Below are positions 28,940-39,120 of a stretch of DNA of 64,000 nucleotides, piece by piece. Every line of letters starts with the position of its first letter. Position 1 is the first letter of the stretch. This DNA comes from Massilia agrisoli (GTDB taxonomy: Bacteria > Pseudomonadota > Gammaproteobacteria > Burkholderiales > Burkholderiaceae_D), in the NCBI RefSeq assembly GCF_020831365.1, contig NZ_JAJHPV010000013.1, positions 1,054,001-1,118,000 of the forward strand. The letters are read 5' to 3'. Under the pieces are notes generated by a model, which had not been told where the DNA came from, did not search any database, and worked only from the letters and a program-made list of their open reading frames with translations. The position numbers and the translations under genes are program-made.

Positions 28940-31900
28940 ATGCCTTCACCCGTCACGCCCGGCCTGCTCATTTTGCACGGCAACCAGATGGAACAACTGC
29001 GCGCCGCCGTATTCGGATGGCTGCGTAACAATCCGCTCGCCCCGCTGGAGCCGGAAACCATCCTGGTGCAGTCGAACGGGGTGGCCGAGTGGCTGAAGAT
29101 CGCGCTGGCGGAGGAACTGGGCGTGTGCGCGGCCACGCGCGTGGCGCTGCCCGCGCGCTTCCTGTGGGAGGCTTACCGCGGCATGCTGGGGCGCGAGCGC
29201 GTGCCGAGCCAGTCGCCCTTCGACAAGGGGCCGCTGACCTGGCGCCTGATGCGCCTGCTGCCGGCGCTGCTGTCCGACCCCGTGTTCCAGCCGCTGCGCC
29301 ACTTCCTGGGCGACGGCGACCCTGAGCGCCGGCTGCAGTTGGCCGAGCGCCTGTCCGACCTGTTCGACCAATACCAGGTGTACCGCGCCGACTGGCTGTC
29401 CGACTGGGCCGCCGGGCGTGACCAGCTGCGCAATGCGCGTGGCGAGGCGGCGCCGCTGCCGCCGGACCAGCGCTGGCAGGGCCAGCTCTGGCGGGCGGTC
29501 ATCGACAGCGTGCCCGAACATGCGCGCGGCACCGGCCGCGCGACCATCCACGAACAGTTCGTGCAAGCCAGCGACGCGGGCCTGGCGCCCGCCGGCCGGC
29601 TGCCGCGCCGCGTTGTGCTGTTTGGCATATCGGCGCTGCCGTACCAGACCTTGCAGGCGGTGGCGGCGCTGTCGCGCTACACGCAGGTGCTGCTGGCGGT
29701 GCCCAACCCGTGCCAGTTCTACTGGGGCGACATCATCGAAGGACGCGACCTGTTGACCTCCGCGCGCAAGCGCCAGGGCGCACGCGGGGGCGTCGACCTG
29801 TCGGCCATCCCGCTGGAGGAAATGCACGCGCACAGCCACCCCTTGCTGGCAAGCTGGGGGCGCCAGGGCCGCGACTTCGTGCGCATGCTCGATGAATTCG
29901 ACAGCGGCGAGCAGGAACGCTTCGACAACGTGCGCATCGACCTGTTCAGCGAAGGCGAAGGCGGCGATTTGCTGGCCCAGGTGCAGGCCGCCGTGCGCGA
30001 CATGGCGCCGGTCCGGGACCACCTTCGCACCCAACCGGATGCAGGCGACCGCTCGATCGAGTTCGCGATCGCGCACAGCGTGCAGCGCGAAGTCGAAGTC
30101 CTGCACGACCAGCTGCTGTCGTGGTTCGAACGCGACCCCACGCTGCGCCCGCGCGACGTGGTGGTGATGGTGCCGGACATCGACACCTTCTCGGCCGCGA
30201 TCCACGCGGTGTTCGACCAGCACAAGCGCAGCGACCCGCGCTATATCCCATTCGAGATCGGCGACGTCAAGGACCGCAGCGTCAACCCGCTGCTGGTGGC
30301 GGTGGAATGGCTGCTGCGCTTGCCGCAGCAGCGCTGCCGCCAGAGCGAAGTGCGCGACCTGCTCGACGTGCCGGCGGTGGCGGCCCGTTTTGGCCTCGAT
30401 GCGGAAGACCTGCCGACGCTGGGACAGTGGATCGAAGGTGCCAGCGTCCGCTGGGGCCTCGACCAGGACCACCGCGACGGGCTCGGGCTTGGTTCGGCGG
30501 GCGAACAGAATGCGTGGATTTTCGGCGTGCGCCGCATGCTGCTTGGCTATGCCAGCGGCGCCGGCGCCAACTTCCGCGACATCGAACCCTACCCGGAAGT
30601 CGGCGGCCTCGACGCCGCACTGGCCGGATCGCTGGCCCAGCTGATCGTAACGCTGCTGGAATGGCGCGCGACGCTGTCGTCATCGCGCACGCCGCAGGAA
30701 TGGGGCGCACAGGCGCGCGCCATGCTTGCCGCGTTCTTCAAACCGGAAGATGAAGGCGACAAGCTGACAGTCGCGCAATTGAACGATGCGCTGCAAGGCT
30801 GGCTGGAGACGGTCGACAACGCGGGCTACGACGAGGAAGTGCCGCTGGCGGTGCTGCGCGAAGCCTGGCTCGGCGCGCTCGACGAGCCGACCCTGAACCA
30901 CCAGTTCGTGTCCGGCGGCGTCACCTTCTGCACCCTGATGCCGATGCGCGCGGTGCCGTTCCGCGTGGTCTGCCTGCTGGGGATGAACGACGGCGACTTC
31001 CCGCGCCGCGCGCGCCAGGCCGACTTCGACCTGCTGGCGCTGCCCGGCATGGCGCGGCCGGGCGACCGCTCGCGCCGCGACGACGACCGCTACCTGATGC
31101 TTGAAGCCGTGCTGGCCGCGCGCGACAAGCTGTATATCAGCTGGGTCGGGCGCAATGTGCGCGACAACAGCGAGCAGCCGGCATCGGTGCTGGTGTCGCA
31201 GCTGCGCGACTACCTCGCGGCGGGCTGGGAAGTCGACCTCGATGCGCTCACCACCGTGCACGCGCTGCAGCCGTTCAGCCGCCGCTATTTCGAGGAAGGC
31301 GGCTTGCTGACCTATGCGGGCGAATGGCGCGCCGCCCACGGGATTGAGGCGGCCGGCGCTGCGAAGGACCTGCCGCCATACGAGCTGGAACCGGACTACC
31401 GCCTGAAGCTGCGCGAGCTGGCCGACTTCCTGCGCCAGCCGGCGCGCCACTTCTTCCGCCGCCGCCTGGGCGTGTCGTTTGCCGAACCTGACCTGCTGGG
31501 CGAGGACGAAGAGCCGTTCTCGCTCGACGCGCTCGAACGCTACTTCCTCGAGGACAGCCTGCTGGACGATGGCAGCGAACAGGAAGCGCGCGACGAAGTG
31601 CAGGCGGTGCTGGCCGCGCGCGCCCAGCGCCTTGCGCGCGAGGGCGTGCTGCCGATCGGCCTGGTCGGCGAGCTTTGGCAGGACCAGCTGGTCAAGGAAC
31701 TGGTGCCGGTGCGCAGCGCGTGGCTGGCTTTGTGCGCGCGTTTCAAGGACGACGCGCCCAAGCTGGCATTGAGCCTCGACTTCGATGGCATCCACCTGGA
31801 CGACTGGATCGACAAGCTGCGCTCGGGCGGCGGCGGGACCGTGTGGCTGTTGCAGATGTCTTCGCGGGTGCTGGACAAGAAAAAAGGCGGGCTGCGCGCC

Positions 31901-32323
31901 GACAAGCTGATTGTCCCTTGGCTGCGCCAGCTTGCCGCGGCGGCGTCAGGCGTCGAAGTCACCGGCTACCTGGTCGCGCGCGACGCCATCCTTACCATGG
32001 CGCCGCTGGACCGCTCGCTGGCGCAAGCCCAGCTGGGCGTCCTGGTATCGCTGTGGCGCCGCAACCTTGACCGGCCGCTGCCGGTGGCCTGCAAGACCGC
32101 GCTTGCGCTGGTGCAGGGCGGCGACCCGCGTGCAACGTACAACGGCGGCTTTGAACTGACGGGTGAAGTCGCCGACGAATGCCTGGCGCGCCTGTGGCCC
32201 GACTTTGCCGCGCTTGCCGCCGACCCCGAATGGTTCGACTGCGCCAAGGCGATGTACGGACCGTTGGCCGAATGGATCGAACAGCACGTCGAGCTTATCG
32301 TGCTGGAGCTGGATGACGCATGA
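28940..32323 (+). CDS. recC: Exodeoxyribonuclease V gamma chain
   Basis: RecC subunit of the RecBCD helicase-nuclease, which processes double-strand ends and recognises Chi. At 1127 aa it matches E. coli RecC (1122 aa). LEPETILVQSNGVAEWL, RLMRLLPALLSD, SDLFDQYQVYRADWL and PFRVVCLLGMNDGDFPRR are conserved RecC blocks; the helicase-like fold lacks working ATPase motifs, as expected. The ATG at 28940 aligns with the usual N-terminus; a GTG at 28904 would extend it by 12 residues. The stop overlaps the recB start (ATGA, 32320-32323). The order recC-recB-recD without ptrA is common in beta-proteobacteria. Confidence 0.95.
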   Translation: MPSPVTPGLLILHGNQMEQLRAAVFGWLRNNPLAPLEPETILVQSNGVAEWLKIALAEELGVCAATRVALPARFLWEAYRGMLGRERVPSQSPFDKGPLTWRLMRLLPALLSDPVFQPLRHFLGDGDPERRLQLAERLSDLFDQYQVYRADWLSDWAAGRDQLRNARGEAAPLPPDQRWQGQLWRAVIDSVPEHARGTGRATIHEQFVQASDAGLAPAGRLPRRVVLFGISALPYQTLQAVAALSRYTQVLLAVPNPCQFYWGDIIEGRDLLTSARKRQGARGGVDLSAIPLEEMHAHSHPLLASWGRQGRDFVRMLDEFDSGEQERFDNVRIDLFSEGEGGDLLAQVQAAVRDMAPVRDHLRTQPDAGDRSIEFAIAHSVQREVEVLHDQLLSWFERDPTLRPRDVVVMVPDIDTFSAAIHAVFDQHKRSDPRYIPFEIGDVKDRSVNPLLVAVEWLLRLPQQRCRQSEVRDLLDVPAVAARFGLDAEDLPTLGQWIEGASVRWGLDQDHRDGLGLGSAGEQNAWIFGVRRMLLGYASGAGANFRDIEPYPEVGGLDAALAGSLAQLIVTLLEWRATLSSSRTPQEWGAQARAMLAAFFKPEDEGDKLTVAQLNDALQGWLETVDNAGYDEEVPLAVLREAWLGALDEPTLNHQFVSGGVTFCTLMPMRAVPFRVVCLLGMNDGDFPRRARQADFDLLALPGMARPGDRSRRDDDRYLMLEAVLAARDKLYISWVGRNVRDNSEQPASVLVSQLRDYLAAGWEVDLDALTTVHALQPFSRRYFEEGGLLTYAGEWRAAHGIEAAGAAKDLPPYELEPDYRLKLRELADFLRQPARHFFRRRLGVSFAEPDLLGEDEEPFSLDALERYFLEDSLLDDGSEQEARDEVQAVLAARAQRLAREGVLPIGLVGELWQDQLVKELVPVRSAWLALCARFKDDAPKLALSLDFDGIHLDDWIDKLRSGGGGTVWLLQMSSRVLDKKKGGLRADKLIVPWLRQLAAAASGVEVTGYLVARDAILTMAPLDRSLAQAQLGVLVSLWRRNLDRPLPVACKTALALVQGGDPRATYNGGFELTGEVADECLARLWPDFAALAADPEWFDCAKAMYGPLAEWIEQHVELIVLELDDA

Positions 32324-35300
32324 AACTGGACGCACTCACTTTTCCCTTACACGGCTCGCGCCTGATCGAAGCCAGCGCCGGCACCGGCAAAACCTGGACC
32401 ATCGCCGCGCTTTACCTGCGGCTGGTGCTCGGGCACGGCGGCGCCGACGGTTTTGCGCGGCCGCTGCTGCCGTCCGAGATACTGGTGATGACGTTCACCC
32501 GCGCCGCCACGCGCGAGCTGTCGAACCGGGTGCGCGAGCGCCTGGTGGAAGCGGCCGCCTTTTTCCGCGGCGAGCGTGAGCTGAACGATCCTTTCCTGGC
32601 CAGCCTGGCCGAAGACTGCGACGCCAACGGCGGCCGGCAACTCGCCGCGCACCGGCTGGTGCTGGCCGCCGAGACCATGGACGAAGCGGCGATCTTCACC
32701 ATTGACGCCTGGTGCCAGCGCATGCTGCGTGAGCACGCGTTCGACAGCGGCAGCCTGTTTGACGAGGAACTGGTCAGCGACGAGCACGCGCTGTTCGAGG
32801 ACGCGGCGCACGATTACTGGCGCCAGAATGTTTATCCGCTCAGGAGCGGTGCGCTGACAAGCCTGCTCGAATGCTGGCCCGACGTCGGCGCGCTGAAGCA
32901 GTCGGTGCGCGACCTGGTGCGGCGGGTCGATGTGCTGGGTCCCGCGCCCGACGAGCCGCTCGACACTTTGATCGCGCGGGTACAGGACGAGCAGCGGGCA
33001 AAGCTTGAGCAGCTAAAGCACGGTTGGTTCGAGCGGGCCGGCGAGATGGAGCGCTGGATCGCGGGCCAGCGCGACATCGCTCCCAAGTGCTTCAACGGTA
33101 ACAAGCTGCGCGCCGAGTCGCTGGTCAAGTGGTTCGACGCGCTGCGCGCCTGGGCGCTCGACCCCGTGATGCTGATGCCGGACATGACCGACACCGCGTG
33201 GCATCGCCTGACGCCCGACGGCATCATCGATGCGTGCAGCAAAGGCTTCGTGGCGGAGGTCCCAGCCTGTTTTGAATTCACCACCGACCTGTGGGACGCA
33301 TTGAAGGCGATCGATCCGCTGTCGCACGGCTTGTACCGCCATGCGGCCGCCAGCATCGCCCGGCGCATGGCGGAGCTGAAGCGGCGCGCCCGCCAGTTCG
33401 GCTTTGCCGACATGCTCGACCGCCTGAAGGCGGCGCTGGAAGGCCCCAATGGCGAAGCGCTGCGCAAGCGCATCACGGACCAGTTCCCGGTGGCGATGGT
33501 CGACGAGTTCCAGGATACCTCGCCCGACCAGTACCGCATCTTCAACCTGCTGTACCGGGTGGCCGACAACGACAGCAGCCACGGCCTGTTCCTGATCGGC
33601 GACCCCAAGCAGTCGATCTATGGCTTCCGCGGCGCCGACATCCACAGCTACCTGTCCGCGCGCACCGCCACCGAGGGGCGCCACTACCAGCTCGGTACCA
33701 ACTACAGGTCGACGGCGGCCCTGGTGGAGGCGGTCAACCGCCTGTTCCTGCATGCGGAAGGGCATGGCGACAACTGTGGCTATGCCGCCGGCGCTTTCCG
33801 CTTCCGCAAGGGCGACATCAACCCGCTGCCGTTCGAGGCTGTCGGCGCAACCGCGAAGGCGGAGAAGCTGGTCGGCGTCGATGGGCCCTACCAGGCGCTG
33901 GCCGTGTGCTGCAGCGACCGGGACGACCTGCGCGCCGACGACTACCGCGAGTTCTTCGCCCACCACTGCGCTGAGCATATCGTCGGCGTGCTGAACGACC
34001 CGAAGGCCGGGTTCGACGAGGACGGCAAATTCACCCGGCTGGTGCCGGCCAATATCGCCATCCTGGTGCGCGACCGGCGCGAGGCGGCGGCAATCCGCAA
34101 TGCGCTGGCCCAGCGCAAAGTGGCCAGCGTCTACTTGTCCGACAAGGACTCGGTGCTCGACAGCGACGAGGCGGCCGACGTGCTGCGCTGGCTGCATGCG
34201 GTGGCCAATCCGCTCGACGGCTCGCTTGCGCGCGCGGCGTTTGCGACCCGCACCGCCGGCCTGCCGCTGGCTGAACTGGCGCGCCTGTCGGCCGACGAGC
34301 TGGAATGGGAAGTGCGGGTCGAACAGCTCAAGGCGCTGCACACCGTGTGGCAGCGCCAGGGCGTCCTGGCCATGCTGCGCCGTTTCATCCACGAACTGGG
34401 CCTGCCTTCGGCATTGTTGCGCGAAGCGGGCGGCGAACGCAGGCTGACCAACCTGCTGCACCTGGCCGAGCTGCTGCAGTCGGCCAGCAGCCAGCTCGAT
34501 GGCGAACAGGCGCTGATCCGCTGGTTCGCCGAGCAGGTGGCAGGGCAGGGTGAGAGCAGCGACGAGCGCGTGCTGCGACTTGAAAGCGACGCCGACCTGG
34601 TCAAGGTGGTCACCGTGCACAAGTCGAAAGGCCTGGAGTATCCGCTGGTGTACCTGCCGTTTGCAGTCACCGCGCGCAAGACCGACCGCCGCAACCGCAG
34701 CTTCTTCGAGTTCGTGGCCAGCGACGGCGTGCGCCGCATCGACCTGGCGCTGTCTGACGAGGCCTTGAGCGCGGTCGACCGTGCCCGCATCGAGGAAGAC
34801 CTGCGCCTGCTGTATGTGGCGCTCACCCGCGCGCGCCACTTCCTGTGGCTGGGCGTTGCCGCCGTGGCGGCGCCCAAGGGCGGAACCAACCGCCTGCACG
34901 ACTCGGCGCTTGGCTACCTGCTGGGCGGCGGCAACCCGATTGCGGCCGCGGACCTGCAGGCGCACTGGGAACGGCTGCGCGGCGATGTGGAAGCGATCGA
35001 CTTGCGCACGCTTGACGCGCCGGAAGGCGTGACCATGCTCGACCGCGACGACGTGCGCCCGGCGCTTGTCGACGCCGCGCCATTCGACGGCGAATTCGAG
35101 CGCGACTGGTCGGTGGGGTCATTCACCTCGCTGACGCGCCAGACCAGCGCCGCGCCAATGCGCGCGCAAGAAGAAACACTGCTTGAAGAAGCCGATGCGG
35201 CGCCTCTGGTACGCACCGAAGACGCGCCGTGGCACCGCTTCCCGCGCGGCTCGGTACCGGGCAACTTCCTGCACGAGCAGCTTGAGTGGATGGGGCAGGA

Positions 35301-35949
35301 AGGCTTTGCCATCGTCGACGACGCAGGTTTCGAGGCGCGGCTTGCACAACGCTGCGAACGCGCGGGCTGGGCCAACCGGCAGGACGACGCCATCGCCTGG
35401 CTGCGTGCGGTGGCCAGCACACCGCTACCGCATCTCGGCGTGCCGCTGTCCGCGCTGGAAGGCGTGCTGCCCGAGATGGAGTTCTGGTTCCCCAGCGAGC
35501 ACCTGCGTTCCGGCGAGCTTGACCGGCTGTGCCGCATGCGCCTGCTTGGCGATACCGCGCGGCCAGTCCTGCCCGAGCGCCAGCTGCACGGCATGCTGAA
35601 GGGCTTTGCCGACCTGGTGTTCGAACACGATGGCCGCTACTGGGTGCTCGACTACAAATCGAATGCGCTGGGGCCTGGCGACGCGGCCTACACGCGTGCT
35701 GCGATGGCGGCAGGGATGGCGGCGCACCGCTACGATATCCAGGGAGCGATCTACATGCTTGCGCTGCACCGGCTGTTAAAGAGCCGCCTGGGCGGCGACT
35801 ATGACCCGTCGCACCAGCTTGGCGGCGCGATCTTCCTTTTCCTGCGCGGTATCGCCAATGAGAAGACGCGCGGCTGCTACCTGATCGAACCCGATATCGG
35901 GCTGCTCGACGGGATCGACGCCTTGCTTGGCGCGGGGGAGGGTGCATGA
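32320..35949 (+). CDS. recB: Exodeoxyribonuclease V beta chain
   Basis: RecB subunit: 3'-5' helicase plus the nuclease of RecBCD. 1209 aa versus 1180 in E. coli. LIEASAGTGKTWTIAALYLR is the Walker A region (about residue 18), VDEFQDTSPDQYRIF is motif II, GDPKQSIYGFRGADI motif III, TVHKSKGLEYPLVYLP motif V and LLYVALTRARHFLWLG motif VI. The C-terminal nuclease domain keeps WVLDYKSNALG (about 1108), the D-x-K active-site motif. The ATG overlaps the end of recC and the stop overlaps the start of recD, so the three subunits are translationally coupled. Confidence 0.97.
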   Translation: MKLDALTFPLHGSRLIEASAGTGKTWTIAALYLRLVLGHGGADGFARPLLPSEILVMTFTRAATRELSNRVRERLVEAAAFFRGERELNDPFLASLAEDCDANGGRQLAAHRLVLAAETMDEAAIFTIDAWCQRMLREHAFDSGSLFDEELVSDEHALFEDAAHDYWRQNVYPLRSGALTSLLECWPDVGALKQSVRDLVRRVDVLGPAPDEPLDTLIARVQDEQRAKLEQLKHGWFERAGEMERWIAGQRDIAPKCFNGNKLRAESLVKWFDALRAWALDPVMLMPDMTDTAWHRLTPDGIIDACSKGFVAEVPACFEFTTDLWDALKAIDPLSHGLYRHAAASIARRMAELKRRARQFGFADMLDRLKAALEGPNGEALRKRITDQFPVAMVDEFQDTSPDQYRIFNLLYRVADNDSSHGLFLIGDPKQSIYGFRGADIHSYLSARTATEGRHYQLGTNYRSTAALVEAVNRLFLHAEGHGDNCGYAAGAFRFRKGDINPLPFEAVGATAKAEKLVGVDGPYQALAVCCSDRDDLRADDYREFFAHHCAEHIVGVLNDPKAGFDEDGKFTRLVPANIAILVRDRREAAAIRNALAQRKVASVYLSDKDSVLDSDEAADVLRWLHAVANPLDGSLARAAFATRTAGLPLAELARLSADELEWEVRVEQLKALHTVWQRQGVLAMLRRFIHELGLPSALLREAGGERRLTNLLHLAELLQSASSQLDGEQALIRWFAEQVAGQGESSDERVLRLESDADLVKVVTVHKSKGLEYPLVYLPFAVTARKTDRRNRSFFEFVASDGVRRIDLALSDEALSAVDRARIEEDLRLLYVALTRARHFLWLGVAAVAAPKGGTNRLHDSALGYLLGGGNPIAAADLQAHWERLRGDVEAIDLRTLDAPEGVTMLDRDDVRPALVDAAPFDGEFERDWSVGSFTSLTRQTSAAPMRAQEETLLEEADAAPLVRTEDAPWHRFPRGSVPGNFLHEQLEWMGQEGFAIVDDAGFEARLAQRCERAGWANRQDDAIAWLRAVASTPLPHLGVPLSALEGVLPEMEFWFPSEHLRSGELDRLCRMRLLGDTARPVLPERQLHGMLKGFADLVFEHDGRYWVLDYKSNALGPGDAAYTRAAMAAGMAAHRYDIQGAIYMLALHRLLKSRLGGDYDPSHQLGGAIFLFLRGIANEKTRGCYLIEPDIGLLDGIDALLGAGEGA

Positions 35950-37856
35950 CGAACGAGGTGCTGTGGGACCAGGTCGCGCTGCTGACCGAAGCGGGCGAAA
36001 TGCGCCGCCTGTCGGGCGCGTTCGCGCGCTTTGTCGCCTCGCTCGGCAGCGACTCGCCCGCGCTGATGGTCGCCTGCCTGGTGCTGTCCGAGCTGGAAGG
36101 GCGCGGCCACAGTTGCCTGGTGCTGGACGAGCTTGCCGCCGGACCGTATGGGCTGCTTGGCTGGACTGCCGAGCAGTGGAATGAACTGGCCGCCGCCGCC
36201 GGTACGCTGCCGCGCAACGTCAAGGGATGGAGCGAGCAGCTGACCTCCGCCGAGCAGGTATGGCATGTGGGCGACTTCGATTTCGACCAGCCGCTGGTCC
36301 TCGATGGAAACCGCCTCTACCTGCGCCGCTACTGGCGCGACGAGACGCTGGTGGCGGAGACCATCCGCGCGCGCGCGGCGCAGGTGCGTGAAGTCGACGC
36401 CGCGACCGTCAAAGCGAAGGTGGCTGCCCTTTTTGCGTCTGAGCGCAAAGGCGAGACGCCCGACTGGCAGAAGCTGGCCAGTACGATTGCGCTGCGAGGC
36501 TCGGTATCGATCATCACCGGCGGTCCTGGTACCGGCAAGACCTACACCGTGGCGCGCCTGATTGCGCTGCTGTTCGCGACAGCCCACGATGCCGACCACC
36601 TGCGCATTGCGCTTGCGGCGCCAACCGGCAAGGCTGCGGCGCGGCTGAAGCAGTCCATCGACAAGGCACTGGACGAACTGTCCGGCAAGGCCGGTGAATT
36701 GAAGCTCAAGGAACTGGCAGGACGCATGGGCGCCGCCCGCACTCTCCATAGCCTGCTGGGCGCGCGCCCCGACACGCGCTCGTTCGCGCACAACAAGGGC
36801 AACCCGCTCGATGTCGACGTGCTGATCGTCGATGAAGCGTCGATGGTGCACCTGGAGATGATGGCCAGCCTGCTGGACGCGTTGCCGCCGCATGCGACCC
36901 TGGTCCTCCTTGGCGACAAGGACCAGCTGGCGTCGGTGGAGGCGGGCGCGGTGCTGGGCGACCTTTGCCACGACGCGCAGGCGGGCAACTACACGCAGGC
37001 GACGCTGGACTATGCGCTGGCCGCCAGCGGCGAGGCGATACCCGCTGAATACACCGGCACCGGCGGCCCGCTGGCGCAGCAGACCGTGATGCTGCGGCAC
37101 AGCCGCCGTTTCGGCGGCCCGATCGGGCAGCTTGCGCTGGCGGTCAACGCCGGCGACGTCGAGCGCGCCCATGAGGTGCTGCGGGCTGGCGGCGGCGATG
37201 TCGAGTGGATCGAGCACGCGCAACAGCAGCATGTCGTGCAACTGGCCATCGACGGCTACACGCCTTGCCTGGCTGCGATTGGGGAGGGCGGCGGCGCGGG
37301 CGACGAGGCCTGGGTGCGCGGCGTGCTGCACCGTTTCGAGGCGTTCCGCATCCTGTGCGCGGTGCGCGAAGGCGAGTGGGGCGTCGAAGGACTCAATGGC
37401 GCGATCGAACAGAAGCTGGAAGGCGCGGGGCTGATCCGGCGCCGCGGCGAGTGGTATGTGGGGCGCCCGGTGATGGTGACGCGCAATGATTACGGCACCG
37501 GCGTGTTCAATGGCGATATCGGGCTGACCCTGAACGATCCGGTGCGGCCGGGTTCATTGCGCGTGTACTTCCTCGAAGGCGACAAGGTACGCAGCGTACT
37601 TGCCACCCGCTTGCGCAACGTGGAGACGGCGTATGCGATGACGGTGCATAAATCGCAGGGATCCGAGTTCCGGCATACCGTGATGGCGCTGCCGCGTGAC
37701 GGCAAGATGATCGCTCGCGAGCTTGTCTACACAGGGATCACGCGCGCCAGCGAAAGGTTCACGCTGGTCTCGCCGGCGAGCGCCGTGCTGGGCGAGGCGA
37801 TTTTGCGCAAGACCCAGCGCGCCAGCGGATTGCGTGAGTTGATCGCGCGGGCATAA
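35946..37856 (+). CDS. recD: Exodeoxyribonuclease V alpha chain
   Basis: RecD subunit: 5'-3' helicase of RecBCD that controls nuclease activity and Chi response. 636 aa versus 608 in E. coli. SIITGGPGTGKTYTVARLIA is Walker A (about residue 190), VLIVDEASMVHLEMM Walker B, LVLLGDKDQLASVEAGAVLG motif III, TVHKSQGSEF motif V and VYTGITRASERFTLV motif VI. The ATG overlaps the recB stop (35946-35949). A perfect palindromic terminator follows at once, so recC-recB-recD form a compact operon ending here. Confidence 0.96.
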   Translation: MTNEVLWDQVALLTEAGEMRRLSGAFARFVASLGSDSPALMVACLVLSELEGRGHSCLVLDELAAGPYGLLGWTAEQWNELAAAAGTLPRNVKGWSEQLTSAEQVWHVGDFDFDQPLVLDGNRLYLRRYWRDETLVAETIRARAAQVREVDAATVKAKVAALFASERKGETPDWQKLASTIALRGSVSIITGGPGTGKTYTVARLIALLFATAHDADHLRIALAAPTGKAAARLKQSIDKALDELSGKAGELKLKELAGRMGAARTLHSLLGARPDTRSFAHNKGNPLDVDVLIVDEASMVHLEMMASLLDALPPHATLVLLGDKDQLASVEAGAVLGDLCHDAQAGNYTQATLDYALAASGEAIPAEYTGTGGPLAQQTVMLRHSRRFGGPIGQLALAVNAGDVERAHEVLRAGGGDVEWIEHAQQQHVVQLAIDGYTPCLAAIGEGGGAGDEAWVRGVLHRFEAFRILCAVREGEWGVEGLNGAIEQKLEGAGLIRRRGEWYVGRPVMVTRNDYGTGVFNGDIGLTLNDPVRPGSLRVYFLEGDKVRSVLATRLRNVETAYAMTVHKSQGSEFRHTVMALPRDGKMIARELVYTGITRASERFTLVSPASAVLGEAILRKTQRASGLRELIARA

Positions 37857-37885
37857 AAAAACCGGGACGCGTCCCGGTTTTTTTT
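37855..37885. terminator. Bidirectional intrinsic terminator between recD and pbpG
   Basis: A run of A, the perfect palindrome CCGGGACGCGTCCCGG (37862-37877), then a run of eight T. The A tract and T tract make it work for both the rightward recCBD operon and the leftward pbpG gene. The recD stop codon lies inside the A tract. Confidence 0.93.
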
Positions 37886-37896
37886 GTCCTTGCCGT

Positions 37897-38775
37897 CTAG
37901 CGGCGGCGGCGCTTTTTGTTCGACGCTACCTTGGCGCGCTTGCGCAGCGAAGGCTTGCGCACTGTCGCCTTTGCCATCACCGGCGATTCGCCGCCGTTGA
38001 TGAAGCGCCGGATGTTGAGGGCGTCGAGCACGCGCGACGAGCTCGATTTCGCATTCAGCATCACCAGGGTGGCGTTCTTGCCGGCGGTGGTGATGCGCAT
38101 GATCAGGCAGCGGCCCGCTTCTTCGGTGTAGCCGGTCTTCGACAGGCCAATGTCCCAGCCCTTGGCGCCTACCAGGCGGTTGGTATTGCGGTATTCCACG
38201 CGGCGGCCGTTAATGCGGATCATGTCCTTGGCGTCGGTGGTCATCTCGACGATGGTCGGGTAGGTGGCCGCGGCCGCGGCCATCTTGACCAGGTCCCCGG
38301 CGGTCGACTTGTTCGCCGGCGACAGGCCGGTCGGTTCTTCAATCACGGTTTGCGTCATGCCCAGCGCCTTGATCTTGGCGCGTACCGCCGCCTTGAAACC
38401 GACCGTGCCGCCTTCGAAGGTGCGCGCCAGCGAGGCGGCGGCGCGGTTATCGGACGACATCAGCGCCAGCTGCAGCACGTCGCGGCGGCTGATCTTCGCG
38501 CCGACCGGAACGCGCGAGGTGCTGTGCTTGAGGGTGTCGACGTCGCGCTGGTTAATCGCGATCATTTCATCCATGTCCTGGTGGGCGTCGAGGACCACCA
38601 TGGCCGTCATCAGCTTGGTCAGCGAGGCGATCGAGACGACGCGGTCGGCATTTTTTTCGAGCAGTACCTTGCCGGTGCCGTCTTCAATGACGAGCACCGA
38701 TTGCGATCCGAATGGCACCGCGAACGCGGCTGCCGAGACGGACATCAGTACGCTGGCGAGAATTTTTTTGATCAT
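37897..38775 (-). CDS. pbpG: D-alanyl-D-alanine endopeptidase (PBP7 type)
   Basis: A 292-aa periplasmic serine peptidase of the S11 family that cuts DD-crosslinks in peptidoglycan. The signal peptide MIKKILASVLMSVSAAAFA leads to the penicillin-binding motifs SLTK (S51-K54, nucleophile and base), SDN (108-110) and KTG (about 217). It lacks the C-terminal membrane anchor of PBP5/6 and instead ends in a strongly basic tail (KRAKVASNKKRRRR) that may bind the wall or nucleic-acid-like polyanions. Size and motifs fit PBP7. It is a lone gene that shares a terminator with recD. Confidence 0.92.
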   Translation of the reverse strand: MIKKILASVLMSVSAAAFAVPFGSQSVLVIEDGTGKVLLEKNADRVVSIASLTKLMTAMVVLDAHQDMDEMIAINQRDVDTLKHSTSRVPVGAKISRRDVLQLALMSSDNRAAASLARTFEGGTVGFKAAVRAKIKALGMTQTVIEEPTGLSPANKSTAGDLVKMAAAAATYPTIVEMTTDAKDMIRINGRRVEYRNTNRLVGAKGWDIGLSKTGYTEEAGRCLIMRITTAGKNATLVMLNAKSSSSRVLDALNIRRFINGGESPVMAKATVRKPSLRKRAKVASNKKRRRR

Positions 38776-39120
38776 TGTTTGTGCTTGTTCTTCGCGATAA
38801 GTAGTGAGTGGGCGTCGGAGCGCGGGGGATGCGCACGGGAATAACGCGTATAGCTGTGGAGCAACTACTCTAAGGGCGAAGATATCACCAAGGATGAGCG
38901 GTGTCTATGGCGCACAAACCAAATCCGGCCTGAACAGTATATTTGGTGTGGTTAATTTCTCTTAGACAAAGGCTAAGATGATGGAAGGGCAAGCGGTGTC
39001 AGTACAGGGCCTGCTTGTAAACGGCGTCATTCCCGCGCAGGCGGGAATCCATTCCGTGCCTTTGGGCACACTGGTTATGGATTCCCGCTTGCGCGGGAAT
39101 GACGGGGGCGGACGAAGGGC
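38776..39120. other. 345-bp intergenic region
   Basis: No gene seen. The left part is the promoter region of pbpG; the right part (39025-39104) is the inverted pair of ATTCCC/GGGAAT palindromes described separately, just after the stop of the sulfate-binding-protein gene on the minus strand, where it may act as a transcription terminator. Confidence 0.7.
39025..39104. repeat. Inverted pair of dRS3-like palindromic repeats
   Basis: Two ~28-bp units in opposite orientation. The left core is ATTCCCGCGCAGGCGGGAAT (39029-39048), the right ATTCCCGCTTGCGCGGGAAT (39081-39100); both fit ATTCCC-N8-GGGAAT, the form of the dRS3 repeat of Neisseria. Flanking CGTC and CCAT are shared in mirror image, so the whole region can fold into one long hairpin. 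A third, single unit is at 53035-53064. Confidence 0.8.
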